From a bacterium (GTDB lineage Bacteria > Bacillota > Bacilli > Lactobacillales > Streptococcaceae): 64,000 nt of DNA. The position numbers and the translations under genes are program-made. The notes beneath the pieces were generated by a model, which was not told where the DNA came from, did not search any database, and saw nothing but the letters and a program-made list of their open reading frames with translations. The stretch lies in the NCBI GenBank assembly GCA_905221195.1, contig CAJNCF010000001.1, forward strand, positions 287,179 through 351,178, in the 5' to 3' direction. Every line of letters begins with the position of its first letter. The first letter of the stretch is position 1. Positions 47,320-56,084 of this stretch are shown one piece after another.

Positions 47320-48125
47320 CATTTTTAGATAAAATCAAGGAAACAGCTGCTTTCCTGAAGGACAAGGGAATCCAAACGCCTGAGTTCGGTCTAATCCTTG
47401 GATCAGGACTTGGAGAATTGGCAGAAGAAATCGAAAATCCAGTTGTAGTAGATTATGCAGACATTCCAAACTGGGGCCGTTCGACAGTAGTCGGTCACGC
47501 TGGTAAATTGGTTTATGGTGAACTGGCAGGTCGCAAGGTCTTGGCTCTTCAAGGTCGCTTCCATTTCTACGAGGGAAATCCTCTGGAAGTCGTGACTTTC
47601 CCAGTTCGTGTGATGAAAGTTCTCGGATGTGAAGGTGTTATTGTAACCAATGCAGCTGGTGGTATCGGATTTGGTCCTGGTACTTTGATGGCAATCTCAG
47701 ACCATATCAATATGACGGGGCAAAACCCATTGATGGGTGAAAACTTGGATGACTTTGGTCCTCGTTTTCCAGATATGTCCAAGGCTTACACACCAGAATA
47801 TCGTGTTACTGCCCATGAAGTGGCTAAGAAACTTGGTATCAAGCTTGATGAAGGTGTCTATATCGGTGTAACTGGTCCGACTTATGAGACACCAGCAGAG
47901 ATTCGTGCCTATAAGACACTGGGAGCAGATGCAGTTGGTATGTCGACTGTTCCTGAAGTTATTGTGGCAGCCCACTCTGGCTTGAAAGTCCTAGGAATTT
48001 CATGTATTACTAACTTTGCGGCTGGTTTCCAAGAAGAACTCAACCACGAAGAAGTTGTGGAAGTGACTGAGCGTGTTAAAGGCGACTTTAAAGGCTTGCT
48101 GAAAGCGATTCTTGCAGCACTATGA
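47316..48125 (+). CDS. punA: Purine-nucleoside phosphorylase (PNP-I, trimeric type)
   Basis: 269 residues. The phosphate site GLILGSGLGELA, GHAGKLVYGEL, QGRFHFYEG and VTNAAGGIGFGPGTL identify the trimeric guanosine/inosine type. It splits purine nucleosides to the base and (deoxy)ribose 1-phosphate. It overlaps the DUF1697 gene by 4 bases and completes the rpiA-deoB operon. No terminator is clear in the 230 bases after it. Confidence 0.97.
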   Translation: MTFLDKIKETAAFLKDKGIQTPEFGLILGSGLGELAEEIENPVVVDYADIPNWGRSTVVGHAGKLVYGELAGRKVLALQGRFHFYEGNPLEVVTFPVRVMKVLGCEGVIVTNAAGGIGFGPGTLMAISDHINMTGQNPLMGENLDDFGPRFPDMSKAYTPEYRVTAHEVAKKLGIKLDEGVYIGVTGPTYETPAEIRAYKTLGADAVGMSTVPEVIVAAHSGLKVLGISCITNFAAGFQEELNHEEVVEVTERVKGDFKGLLKAILAAL

Positions 48126-48358
48126 GAAAGAAAAATAAGTGTGAAAACATCTCTATAAATCAGAAGATGAATGAAACAATTAACTTCTGTATAGAATTAT
48201 GATATAAAAATGAATGAGGTTTCTATACTTTTATGAACCTCTTCAAATTCTTGCTAACAAAGTATAAAAATGAAATCGTGATGCTAAAGGAGATTAGCTG
48301 ATTGGAGAATATTGTTGGTAAAGAGGGTGAAAAAAATAAAAGAAAGATATATGTATAA

Positions 48359-51088
48359 ATGAAAATTGGTCAACAAATTATGCGTTTTGGCATAAAAAAA
48401 TTAAGTATCGGAGTTGTATCTGTAGCAGTTGGTTTTGCTTTTATAGTACCAACAGGTGTTTCTGCCAATGAAGGAAATCATGGTCTGAAAAATGAAGGCT
48501 CTGTATCAGTAGTAGCAAAGGATAGTCCCGTAAAAGAAAACACTGATAAAAAACAGGAAGTATCTATTACAGAGGAGAAAGCTACAGCTACTCAATCAAC
48601 TTTAGAAACAAAAGAAGTTGTTACACATGGGAAAGAAAAAGCAGGAGAAGAATTATATAAGAAAGAATCTGCTGTGCCTCATGAGGAATTGAAGAAAGAG
48701 GAAATTCTAAAGGATGAGCCGAAAAATTCTCGTCCAGTAACAGAGGCAGACTTTGTCAAAATTTCTAAAGGAGAACTCCATGTAGAGAAGGATCTTGTAG
48801 ATAATTCTTTATACGGTGGAAAATTTTTAGATCCTGATGGCGATGATGATCATGATGGAATCAAAAATAAGGATGAATTGTATATTTACAATAAAGATGG
48901 GAATGACTATTTAGGTTACCATAGCCATCCATTACTAGCAGATAGTGATGGAGATGGATTAGCAGATGGAGAAGATGATAACAAGAAACAATGGTATGTC
49001 ACAGATCGTGATTCCCTCCTTTTTATGGAGTTGGCTTATCGTGACGATGATTACATTGACAAAATTCTAGATCATAAAAATCCTTTTCCAAGTCTGTATC
49101 TTGATCGTCAAGAATATAAAATGATGCACAATGAGTTAGCCCCATTTTGGAAGATGAAAAAGGCTTATCATACAGCAAGTGGGATGGATGCTTTTTTGTT
49201 TGAAACTAAGAGTGATCTTCCTTATTTAAAAGACAATACTGTTCAAATGTTGGCTATACGTGGAACAAGACTGAATGATGCGAAAGATTTAAGTGCAGAT
49301 TTTGTTTTGTTAGGAGGAAATAAACCAGCGCAAGCAGATGATATTCGTAATGTTGTGAGAGAGCTTGCTTTAGATTCAAGTATCACCAATCTTTATATGA
49401 CAGGTCATTCGCTAGGAGGCTACTTAGCTCAAATAGCGGCAGTTGAAGCTTATCAGAAATATCCTACTTTTTATAATAATGTTTTGAAAAAAGTTACGAC
49501 ATTTAGCGCTCCTAAAGTAATTACTTCTCGAACTATTTGGAATGCTAAAAATGGTTTCTGGGATGTAGGGTTAGAAAGTCGTAAGTTGGCTCTATCTGGT
49601 AAAATAAAACATTATGTGGTCGATAATGATAATGTTGTGACATCTTTGATTCGTAATGATAACGATATTGTAACTTTCACAGGTAACTCTAGTTTCAAGC
49701 ACCGTTCGCGTGGTTATTTTGAAAGTAGAATGAATGCTATCCCGAATTTTAATATTGGAAAACGTGATACGCTTGATAAACAGGGATATCGTGATCAAAA
49801 ATTGGACAACGTTTATTTCTTTAAGAAAAAGGAAGTTCCCCTCTTGTCTACTCAACCTAGTTCAGAATCATTTGAAAACATAGCTCTAGGAAAACGAGTA
49901 ACTCAAAGTTCGACAGCTTTTGGAGGAGATGCTAGAAGAGCGGTTGATGGGAAATTAGATGGGAATTACGAACATAACTCTGTCACTCATACAGATTTTC
50001 AATCAAAACCTTGGTGGCAAGTCGATTTAGACAAGGAAGAAACGATTCGCCAAATTAATATTTACAATCGAACAGATGCTGCTCAAGATAGACTGACTAA
50101 TTTTAGTGTGATTCTTTTGGATAGTTTTGGAAAGGAAATTGAAAGAAAGCGTATTGCATACTTACGAGATAGTTCCGCTCAGATTTCAATTGATTATAAG
50201 AAAGCTCGTTTTGTACGCATTGAGTTAGATGGATATAACGCTCTTAGTCTCGCAGAAGTTCAGGTTTTTCGTGCTGAAAATATTGCTTGGAAAAAACAAG
50301 CACATCAAAGCTCTACCGAATTTGGAGGAGATGCTAGTCGTGCCTTGGATGGAAACACCAATAGTAGTTATAGCCAGCAATCAATTACCCATACAAAATT
50401 TGAAAATCAACCTTGGTGGGAAGTTGATTTAGGTCGTACGGAACAGGTTGGGCTTGTCCGACTTTATAATCGTGGGGATGGAGAACTTTCCAAACGTTTG
50501 GCAGACTTTGATGTAATTTTATACGATGAAAAAGGGCAAGAAGTTACTAGACAATATGTTTCTCGCTTAGAAGGAAGCAGTTTAGATCTCCAGTTGAATG
50601 GTAAACTAGGACGCCGTGTTCGCATTCAATTGCGTCAAAAAAATCAAGCTCTCAGTCTTGCAGAAGTAGAAGTTTTTCGATTTGTAGCTAAAAATAATGT
50701 AACTACTCAAGCTTCTAAGCCTGTACAACTATTAAACTACACTCCTGTAAAAGATAAAACCCTGACTATCCAACATAGTGGTGCTTATATTGCACGTTAT
50801 TCAATATCGTGGGAAGAAGTTATAGTAGATAAAAATGGTCAATCAGTTGTCCGAAGTCGTTCTTGGGAAGGGAATGGGCGCAATCAGACCGCAGGCTCTA
50901 TCCTTAATCTCCCAATTAAGTCTAATATGCGCAATCTTCGAATTAAGATTGAAAAGAGAACAGGTCTTATCTGGAATAGATGGCAAACAATCTATGACAA
51001 CAGACCTCTTCTCGCCCAACCACATCGCAAAATTACTCACTGGGGAACAACATTGAATTCTAAGGTGAGTGATGACGATGTCTTGTAA
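48359..51088 (+). CDS. Secreted lipase with two F-type lectin domains and a cytolysin domain-4-like C-terminus
   Basis: 909 residues. Residues 8-37 are a YSIRK-like signal peptide (FGIKKLSIGVVSVAVG). Then comes a charged repeat-poor linker, and calcium-binding DxDxDG loops at about 158-210 (PDGDDDHDG, DSDGDG). The class-3 lipase domain has GHSLGG (Ser351), DNDNVV (Asp424) and KHRSRGY (His448). F-type lectin domains at about 506-640 and 640-775 keep HX26RXDX4(R/K): His544/Arg571/Asp573/Arg578 and His678/Arg705/Asp707/Lys712. Residues 798-909 read as cytolysin domain 4: GAYIARYSISWEE, an undecapeptide-like KRTGLIWNRWQ (866-876) and WGTTLNS with Thr898-Leu899. There is no LPXTG. The start has a weak ribosome binding site; Met8 is an alternative. 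Confidence 0.88.
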   Translation: MKIGQQIMRFGIKKLSIGVVSVAVGFAFIVPTGVSANEGNHGLKNEGSVSVVAKDSPVKENTDKKQEVSITEEKATATQSTLETKEVVTHGKEKAGEELYKKESAVPHEELKKEEILKDEPKNSRPVTEADFVKISKGELHVEKDLVDNSLYGGKFLDPDGDDDHDGIKNKDELYIYNKDGNDYLGYHSHPLLADSDGDGLADGEDDNKKQWYVTDRDSLLFMELAYRDDDYIDKILDHKNPFPSLYLDRQEYKMMHNELAPFWKMKKAYHTASGMDAFLFETKSDLPYLKDNTVQMLAIRGTRLNDAKDLSADFVLLGGNKPAQADDIRNVVRELALDSSITNLYMTGHSLGGYLAQIAAVEAYQKYPTFYNNVLKKVTTFSAPKVITSRTIWNAKNGFWDVGLESRKLALSGKIKHYVVDNDNVVTSLIRNDNDIVTFTGNSSFKHRSRGYFESRMNAIPNFNIGKRDTLDKQGYRDQKLDNVYFFKKKEVPLLSTQPSSESFENIALGKRVTQSSTAFGGDARRAVDGKLDGNYEHNSVTHTDFQSKPWWQVDLDKEETIRQINIYNRTDAAQDRLTNFSVILLDSFGKEIERKRIAYLRDSSAQISIDYKKARFVRIELDGYNALSLAEVQVFRAENIAWKKQAHQSSTEFGGDASRALDGNTNSSYSQQSITHTKFENQPWWEVDLGRTEQVGLVRLYNRGDGELSKRLADFDVILYDEKGQEVTRQYVSRLEGSSLDLQLNGKLGRRVRIQLRQKNQALSLAEVEVFRFVAKNNVTTQASKPVQLLNYTPVKDKTLTIQHSGAYIARYSISWEEVIVDKNGQSVVRSRSWEGNGRNQTAGSILNLPIKSNMRNLRIKIEKRTGLIWNRWQTIYDNRPLLAQPHRKITHWGTTLNSKVSDDDVL

Positions 51089-51187
51089 TCTGATGATACA
51101 ATGACAGTTACATTTGTCTAGTTTATAAGGAAAGAATTACCTGAGTTTTAATGAAACTTAGGTAGCTCTCTGTGAAAGAACAAAATT

Positions 51188-51609
51188 AAAAAAGAAAGGA
51201 ATTGACCCCACCCTAAAAGCAGTGGGAAAAAGATAGTTGGTCTGGCGAGCATCGCTCACTGCGCCCAACTCCTATTTTCCCTTCGCTTTTTGACGGGTTT
51301 GGTATCTTTCTGATTATCAATTTTAGAAAAAAGAAAGGATGGGTAAACCGTATTTGCTGAACTGAATACGGGCGGAGAACTGTGTAAAAAAGATAAACTG
51401 TCTAGCATCTGCGATGCGTCGTCAGTTTTCTATTTTTACTTTGTTCTCTGTTGCTATCCTAAATATACAAAAAAGAAAGGTAGAGCGTGTGTTCTAATTT
51501 GAACACGAGCGGAAAACTCGGAAAATAGATAATCTGACTGAGAAATCAGGATTTCTCGTCAGATTCCTAATTTTCAGTCGTTTTCTTGTCGCTCTTTGTA
51601 TCATAAATT
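51188..51609 (+). ncRNA. Three tandem copies of a structured RNA in the deoD leader
   Basis: Three units begin with AAAAAAGAAAGG at 51188, 51327 and 51469 (periods 139 and 142), and the deoD ATG lies 141 bases after the third. Each unit can fold into a closing stem, a short hairpin and a long bulged arm. Copy 2 pairs AGGAT/ATCCT, CCGTATT/AATACGG and GAGAAC/GTTCTC. Copy 3 pairs AGAGCG/CGCTCT, GTGTTC/GAACAC and GAAAAC/GTTTTC. Copy 1 pairs CCCAC/GTGGG and AGTTGG/CCAACT. The stems differ in sequence but keep pairing. The long arm keeps AGATA opposite a CTA-containing strand. I do not recognise the RNA family. Confidence 0.7.
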
Positions 51610-52320
51610 ATGTCTATCCATATTGCTGCTCAGCAGGGTGAAATTGCTGATAAAATTCTTCTTCCTGGTGATCCTCTTCGTGCCAAGTTTATTGCGGAGA
51701 ATTTCCTTGAAGATGCTGTTTGTTTTAACGAAGTGCGTAACATGTTTGGTTACACTGGTACATACAAGGGTCATCGTGTATCTGTCATGGGAACTGGGAT
51801 GGGAATGCCGTCTATTTCGATTTATGCGCGTGAGTTGATTGTTGACTATGGTGTGAAAAAATTGATCCGTGTGGGAACTGCGGGGTCTTTGAATGAAGAT
51901 GTCCACGTTCGTGAATTGGTTTTGGCGCAGGCAGCTGCAACCAACTCAAACATTGTCCGTAATGACTGGCCACAGTACGATTTCCCACAAATCGCTAGCT
52001 TTGATTTGCTTGATAAGGCCTACCATATCGCTAAAGAACTCGGTATGACCACCCACGTTGGGAACGTTTTGTCTTCTGATGTCTTTTATTCAAACTACTT
52101 TGAAAAGAACATCGAACTTGGTAAATGGGGAGTCAAGGCTGTGGAAATGGAAGCAGCAGCCCTTTACTATCTGGCGGCCCAGTACCATGTTGATGCGCTA
52201 GCTATCATGACTATTTCTGATAGCTTGGTCAATCCAGATGAAGACACGACTGCAGAAGAACGCCAAAATACCTTCACTGATATGATGAAAGTTGGTTTGG
52301 AAACATTGATTGCAGACTAA
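51610..52320 (+). CDS. deoD: Purine-nucleoside phosphorylase DeoD-type (hexameric)
   Basis: 236 residues of the DeoD family: [20 protein letters not shown] at the start, the phosphate-site [20 protein letters not shown] and [17 protein letters not shown] near the end. It acts on adenosine as well as inosine/guanosine, complementing PunA. The start matches the family but has no adjacent Shine-Dalgarno sequence; instead the tandem structured RNA ends right before it. It lies apart from punA because of the lipase gene. Confidence 0.95.
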   Translation: MSIHIAAQQGEIADKILLPGDPLRAKFIAENFLEDAVCFNEVRNMFGYTGTYKGHRVSVMGTGMGMPSISIYARELIVDYGVKKLIRVGTAGSLNEDVHVRELVLAQAAATNSNIVRNDWPQYDFPQIASFDLLDKAYHIAKELGMTTHVGNVLSSDVFYSNYFEKNIELGKWGVKAVEMEAAALYYLAAQYHVDALAIMTISDSLVNPDEDTTAEERQNTFTDMMKVGLETLIAD

Positions 52321-52549
52321 AGGTAAGCTATATTCAGAATGATTTCTCTTGTTCTCAAAATGATAACTATCAACAATGAATCAATCCTGAAATAGGCAAG
52401 AATAAGGAAATTGAAGAAAGCCTAATTGTGTCAAAGGACCGAGACTAGTCAGTTTAATATCTAAATCATAATCAAATAAAGTTGGAAGTCGAGTTGACAA
52501 GAAGTCAAGACTTTCAACTTTTTAACTTGAAAATTCCTAGGAGTACAAA

Positions 52550-53281
52550 ATGGATAAGATTAAACAATTACAAGATATTATTGATCAAAGTCAGAGAATT
52601 GTCTTTTTCGGTGGTGCAGGGGTTTCTACAGAGTCTAATATTCCAGATTTTCGTAGTTCAGATGGTATATATAGTCTGAAACTAGGTCGCCATTTTACTG
52701 CCGAGCAACTGGTTTCACGCACTATGTTTGAGCGCTATCCAGAGGATTTTTTTGATTTCTACAAAAAGTATCTGGTCTATCCTGATGCCAAGCCGAATTT
52801 AGCACATGATTATCTAGCGTCGTTGGAAAAAACAGGTAAATTAAAGGCGATTGTGACGCAAAATATCGATAGTCTCCATGAAATGGCAGGATCTCAGAAA
52901 GTTTTGAAACTGCATGGTAGTGCAGATCGTAATTATTGTTTGGGCTGTCATCGCTTTTATGATTTGACTGCCTTTTTGGAACTTGAAGGTCCAGTTCCCT
53001 ACTGCTTAGATTGTGGCAAGATGGTCAAACCTGACGTGACCCTTTATGAGGAAGCACTAGATATGGATGTATTTAGTCGCGCAGCTCGAGCCATTCAGCA
53101 AGCAGATTTGTTGATCATTGGTGGAACTTCCTTAGTTGTTTACCCTGCAGCTAGCCTAATCAATTATTTTTCAGGGTCAAATCTTGTCGTTATCAACAAG
53201 TCCAGCACTCCTCAAGACAGCCAAGCTGATTTAGTTATCGAAGGTAAGATTGGAGAAGTTTTTTCTAAATTGAGACAATAA
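52550..53281 (+). CDS. Sir2-family NAD-dependent protein deacylase
   Basis: 243 residues. NAD-binding FFGGAGVSTESNIPDFRS, TQNIDSLHEMAG, catalytic His in KLHGSADRN, the zinc Cys pairs CLGCHRF and CLDCGK, and IGGTSLVVYPAASL are all present. It removes acyl groups from lysines using NAD. It is monocistronic, with TAGGAGTAC upstream and a terminator downstream. Confidence 0.95.
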   Translation: MDKIKQLQDIIDQSQRIVFFGGAGVSTESNIPDFRSSDGIYSLKLGRHFTAEQLVSRTMFERYPEDFFDFYKKYLVYPDAKPNLAHDYLASLEKTGKLKAIVTQNIDSLHEMAGSQKVLKLHGSADRNYCLGCHRFYDLTAFLELEGPVPYCLDCGKMVKPDVTLYEEALDMDVFSRAARAIQQADLLIIGGTSLVVYPAASLINYFSGSNLVVINKSSTPQDSQADLVIEGKIGEVFSKLRQ

Positions 53282-53323
53282 AAAACTGAAAGAAGTAGGA
53301 CTATACTTCCTTCAGTTTTTTTG
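53280..53323 (+). terminator. Terminator of the sir2 gene
   Basis: The stem AAAAACTGAAAGAAG, paired with CTTCCTTCAGTTTTT, ends in a T run directly after the stop codon. Confidence 0.9.
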
Positions 53324-53427
53324 TATCACGAACTCAGAAACTATGAACAAGATTCTCTTCATTTCTAGGGGAATTTTATTGTTGATTTATAAATTGCTCT
53401 AGTTATTTTTAATTGTTGAATAAAAGG

Positions 53428-53467
53428 AAAAAAGGAAGACTTTCTGGATGAAAAACTTCCTTTTTTA
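53428..53467. terminator. Second stem-loop terminator
   Basis: AAAAAAGGAAG pairs with CTTCCTTTTTT across a 20-base loop. It lies between the sir2 gene and the convergent kinase-like gene and can work in both directions. The stretch 53324-53427 shows no gene. Confidence 0.7.
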
Positions 53468-53511
53468 GTCAATCAGTACATGCTGATTTTAATGAAATGC
53501 TACTATATTGT

Positions 53512-54024
53512 TTACTTTTTTAAAGATCGCAAAAAACAATCAATCTCTGCTTGAGAATGGAGAATATGCATCTTTTCTGGGTAAGTATTATTTAAGTATT
53601 GGTATCTATCCTTAGCATTTTTTGTTCGACCATCCCAGAGAATCCAACGAATAAATTCCCAGTTGAATTGCTCGGGGCATCCCTTAGCCATACTTTCTCT
53701 CACTTTTCCTCTGTATGTGAGATACCGTTTAAAGGCTCTAAAGAGACAGGTCAATGGAGACAAGTTGAGAAAGATGATTTGGTCAGCTTCTTGCATTCTT
53801 TCCTCGTAATAGCACCAAGAATAATTCCCATCGATGACCCAAGCTTCATGCTTGGTGAGAAAGTTTTTCATCTCGGTCAACATCCATTCGCGATCACTGT
53901 CTTGCCAACCAGGTTGAAATTGGAGTGTATCCATGTGAAGTTTTGGGATGGAGTAGTAGTGAGACAACTTTTCAGCTAGAGTTGACTTACCAGCACCAGA
54001 ATATCCGATAATTGCGATTTTCAT
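53512..54024 (-). CDS. P-loop adenylate-kinase-like protein (topology-modulation type)
   Basis: 170 residues. Walker A is IIGYSGAGKSTLAEKL at the N-terminus. There is a lid-like segment with WVIDGNYSWCYYEERMQEAD and FLNLSPLTCLFRAFKR. It matches the small kinase-like family often annotated as DNA topology modulation protein (FlaR). The substrate is unknown. On the minus strand it is just upstream of a terminator that separates it from rpsT. Confidence 0.85.
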   Translation of the reverse strand: MKIAIIGYSGAGKSTLAEKLSHYYSIPKLHMDTLQFQPGWQDSDREWMLTEMKNFLTKHEAWVIDGNYSWCYYEERMQEADQIIFLNLSPLTCLFRAFKRYLTYRGKVRESMAKGCPEQFNWEFIRWILWDGRTKNAKDRYQYLNNTYPEKMHILHSQAEIDCFLRSLKK

Positions 54025-54049
54025 TTTCTACCTTTTCTTATTTGAAGAC

Positions 54050-54079
54050 AAAAAAACAGCCTCTGTGGACTGTTTTTTA
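54050..54079 (-). terminator. Terminator of rpsT
   Basis: The stem AAAAAACAG/CTGTTTTTT with loop CCTCTGTGGA touches the rpsT stop codon and has T tracts on both strands. Confidence 0.85.
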
Positions 54080-54313
54080 TTTAGCAAGTTTAGCTGAAAG
54101 ACGAGCTTTATCGCGGCTTGCTTTGTTTTTGTGAATCAAACCTTTAGTTTCTGCTTTATCGATAGCTGAGCTAGCAGCACGGAAAAGTTCTTCAGATGGA
54201 TTTGCTTCGAAAGCTTTGATAGCAGTACGCATAGCTGATTTTTGAGCTGAGTTCTTTTCGTTTTGTTTAACGTTCAATTCAGCGCGTTTGATAGCTGATT
54301 TAATGTTTGCCAA
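54077..54313 (-). CDS. rpsT: 30S ribosomal protein S20
   Basis: 78 residues, [20 protein letters not shown] at the start, all-helical S20. The start codon is TTG at 54313, placed by GGAGGT 7 bases upstream. An in-frame ATG at 54328 overlaps that Shine-Dalgarno sequence and cannot be the start. UUG initiation of S20 is also known in E. coli, where it is linked to autoregulation. S20 binds 16S rRNA early in assembly. It is monocistronic. Confidence 0.95.
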
Positions 54314-54380
54314 TGTTCTTACCTCCATATTTACTAACTATACCATTATATCTGAAAACTTACGTTTTGACAAGGGAAAA

Positions 54381-55301
54381 TTATTTTTTTAAGTAAATTT
54401 CATCGATTTCATGGTTCTTTGTTTTATGAAGAATCACTTCTGCACGATTTCTGGTTGGTTCAATATAATTTTGTAGATTTGTGAGATTGATACTGGTCCA
54501 GACCTGATGGGCAAAGGATTCCACTTCCCCAATCGGCATCTGAGTAAAACGATAGTAGTAGCTGTCAGGGTCGTTTTGGGCTAGGCTCAGCATTTTCAAG
54601 AAACGGTCGAGATACCAACTCTCGATGTCATCCACCGCAGCATCAACATAGATGGAAAAGTCAAAGAAGTCAGTGATATAGAGACGCTCGTTTTGTGGAT
54701 TTTGAAAGACATTGATTCCTTCAACAATCACAAAATCAGCAGCTTTGACGCTTTGCTTTTCCTCAGGAACAATGTCATAGACCTCATGAGAATAGACAGG
54801 AATATCCACATCTTGACCATTTTTGATCCGATCCAAGAAGTTGAGGAGTGCTTCCATATCATAGCTTTCAGGAAATCCCTTGCGATTTAAAATCCCCTGT
54901 TCAATCAAGGTCTGGTTGGGATAGAGAAATCCATCAGTTGTTACCAACTCAACCCTAGCATCTGTAAGCGTACGGGATAACAGGATTTGAAGTAGGCGAC
55001 TGGTTGTGGATTTTCCAACGGCAACACTCCCAGAAACCCCAATGATAAAAGGTTGGGATTTGCTTTCACGTTGGAGGAAAATTCCTTTTGAAAAGGCTAA
55101 ATCATCCTTTGTACGCTTGTAAATTTGGATGAGATGGGCTAGGGGAAGATAGACATCGATAACATCCTGCAAGCTAATCTGGTCATTAAAACTCTTGATG
55201 GATTCTAATTCCTCTTCTGTCAAAGGAGGTGTTGTCTTTCGATGTAAAGATTGCCAAGTCTGGCGGCTGATTTTTTCAAAATGTAAAAATTCGTTGGTCA
55301 T
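54381..55301 (-). CDS. coaA: Pantothenate kinase type I
   Basis: 306 residues. Walker A is [17 protein letters not shown], then [29 protein letters not shown] and NRFxxTxxR-like end features ([18 protein letters not shown]). It phosphorylates pantothenate, the first step to coenzyme A. The start at 55301 (MTNEFLHF) follows AGGGGAAAACAA. Longer in-frame starts upstream run through promoter-like AT-rich DNA. Confidence 0.96.
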   Translation of the reverse strand: MTNEFLHFEKISRQTWQSLHRKTTPPLTEEELESIKSFNDQISLQDVIDVYLPLAHLIQIYKRTKDDLAFSKGIFLQRESKSQPFIIGVSGSVAVGKSTTSRLLQILLSRTLTDARVELVTTDGFLYPNQTLIEQGILNRKGFPESYDMEALLNFLDRIKNGQDVDIPVYSHEVYDIVPEEKQSVKAADFVIVEGINVFQNPQNERLYITDFFDFSIYVDAAVDDIESWYLDRFLKMLSLAQNDPDSYYYRFTQMPIGEVESFAHQVWTSINLTNLQNYIEPTRNRAEVILHKTKNHEIDEIYLKK

Positions 55302-55501
55302 TTGTTTTCCCCTAGATATTTTGTCTATCATACCATAAAAAGCTAAAAAAATAAAGCGGTTTCTTGAATGTGGTAAGTCAATATTATATAATAGATGTAG
55401 ATAGAGGATGAACAATTTATTGATGAAGTAGGAGGTAGTTTCTCCTGACTTATAAGCGAATAAAGGGGGCTTTGGGATTCACAACTTATAGGAGGTGTGT
55501 C

Positions 55502-55906
55502 ATGAAAATCTTAAAAAGTTATATATTGGAACTCTGTTTTATTTTAAGTTTTGCACTACCTTTTTTAAAAGGAGCAAATGCGGATAATGGTAGACGCTTT
55601 GTGGAAATCTATTACGGTTTTACTTTTTTGATGGAACATTCCATTGTAACAGCTGTCTTTCTTTGTTCGCTCTTGATTGCTTGGCTACTAAAAAAACAGT
55701 GGACAAAATGGCTTGCTGCTGGTAGTTATCTATTTTTGATTTTGTGGATTGCTACAGAGGGTTATTTATTCCGTATGTCACTAGAAGATTTGATACGACT
55801 TTGGACAAGTTTGGAATTCCTGACAAAAACGTATCAGTTGGGCTTTTATCTAAACATCTTGTTGGGAATCTTGTTGGTAATGAAGCATTTGAAGGTAAAG
55901 AAATAA
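55502..55906 (+). CDS. Hypothetical membrane protein
   Basis: 134 residues with about four hydrophobic segments (roughly 5-23, 41-65, 71-92, 112-128) and a short basic tail. ATAGGAGGTGTGTC precedes the ATG at 55502, which is why the earlier in-frame ATG at 55472 is rejected. I do not recognise the family. It stands alone between divergent coaA and a terminator. Confidence 0.7.
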   Translation: MKILKSYILELCFILSFALPFLKGANADNGRRFVEIYYGFTFLMEHSIVTAVFLCSLLIAWLLKKQWTKWLAAGSYLFLILWIATEGYLFRMSLEDLIRLWTSLEFLTKTYQLGFYLNILLGILLVMKHLKVKK

Positions 55907-55981
55907 AAATGTGCCAGACTATAGACTATGAGATAACTAGTCATACGTGCTTTGTTATTCGGTTATAAAAGTTGAAAGAGA

Positions 55982-56026
55982 TTGAAGAAAAGGTCTTCTT
56001 GACTTGTTTTCTTCAGTCTTTTTCGT
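55982..56026 (+). terminator. Terminator after the hypothetical membrane-protein gene
   Basis: GATTGAAGAAAA pairs with TTTTCTTCAGTC and a TTTTT run follows. Confidence 0.75.
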
Positions 56027-56084
56027 TTTATTATCAATTTGTAAACGATTTACAATTTAAGTCAAATTATGGTAAAATAGTTTC

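Noticed and set aside
48359..51088. Cell-wall anchoring (LPXTG) of the lipase
   Set aside because: The signal peptide is YSIRK-like, which often goes with sortase substrates, but the C-terminus ends in the cytolysin-like domain without an LPXTG, hydrophobic segment or basic tail.
51188..51609. Purine riboswitch or short leader peptides before deoD
   Set aside because: The conserved purine-aptamer core loops are not present. A possible eight-codon frame in copy 2 has its ATG directly against the AAAGG motif and has no counterpart in copies 1 and 3.
51188..51609. CRISPR array
   Set aside because: Only three units of about 140 bases with shared 5' ends and divergent bodies; there are no short identical repeats, uniform spacers or cas genes.
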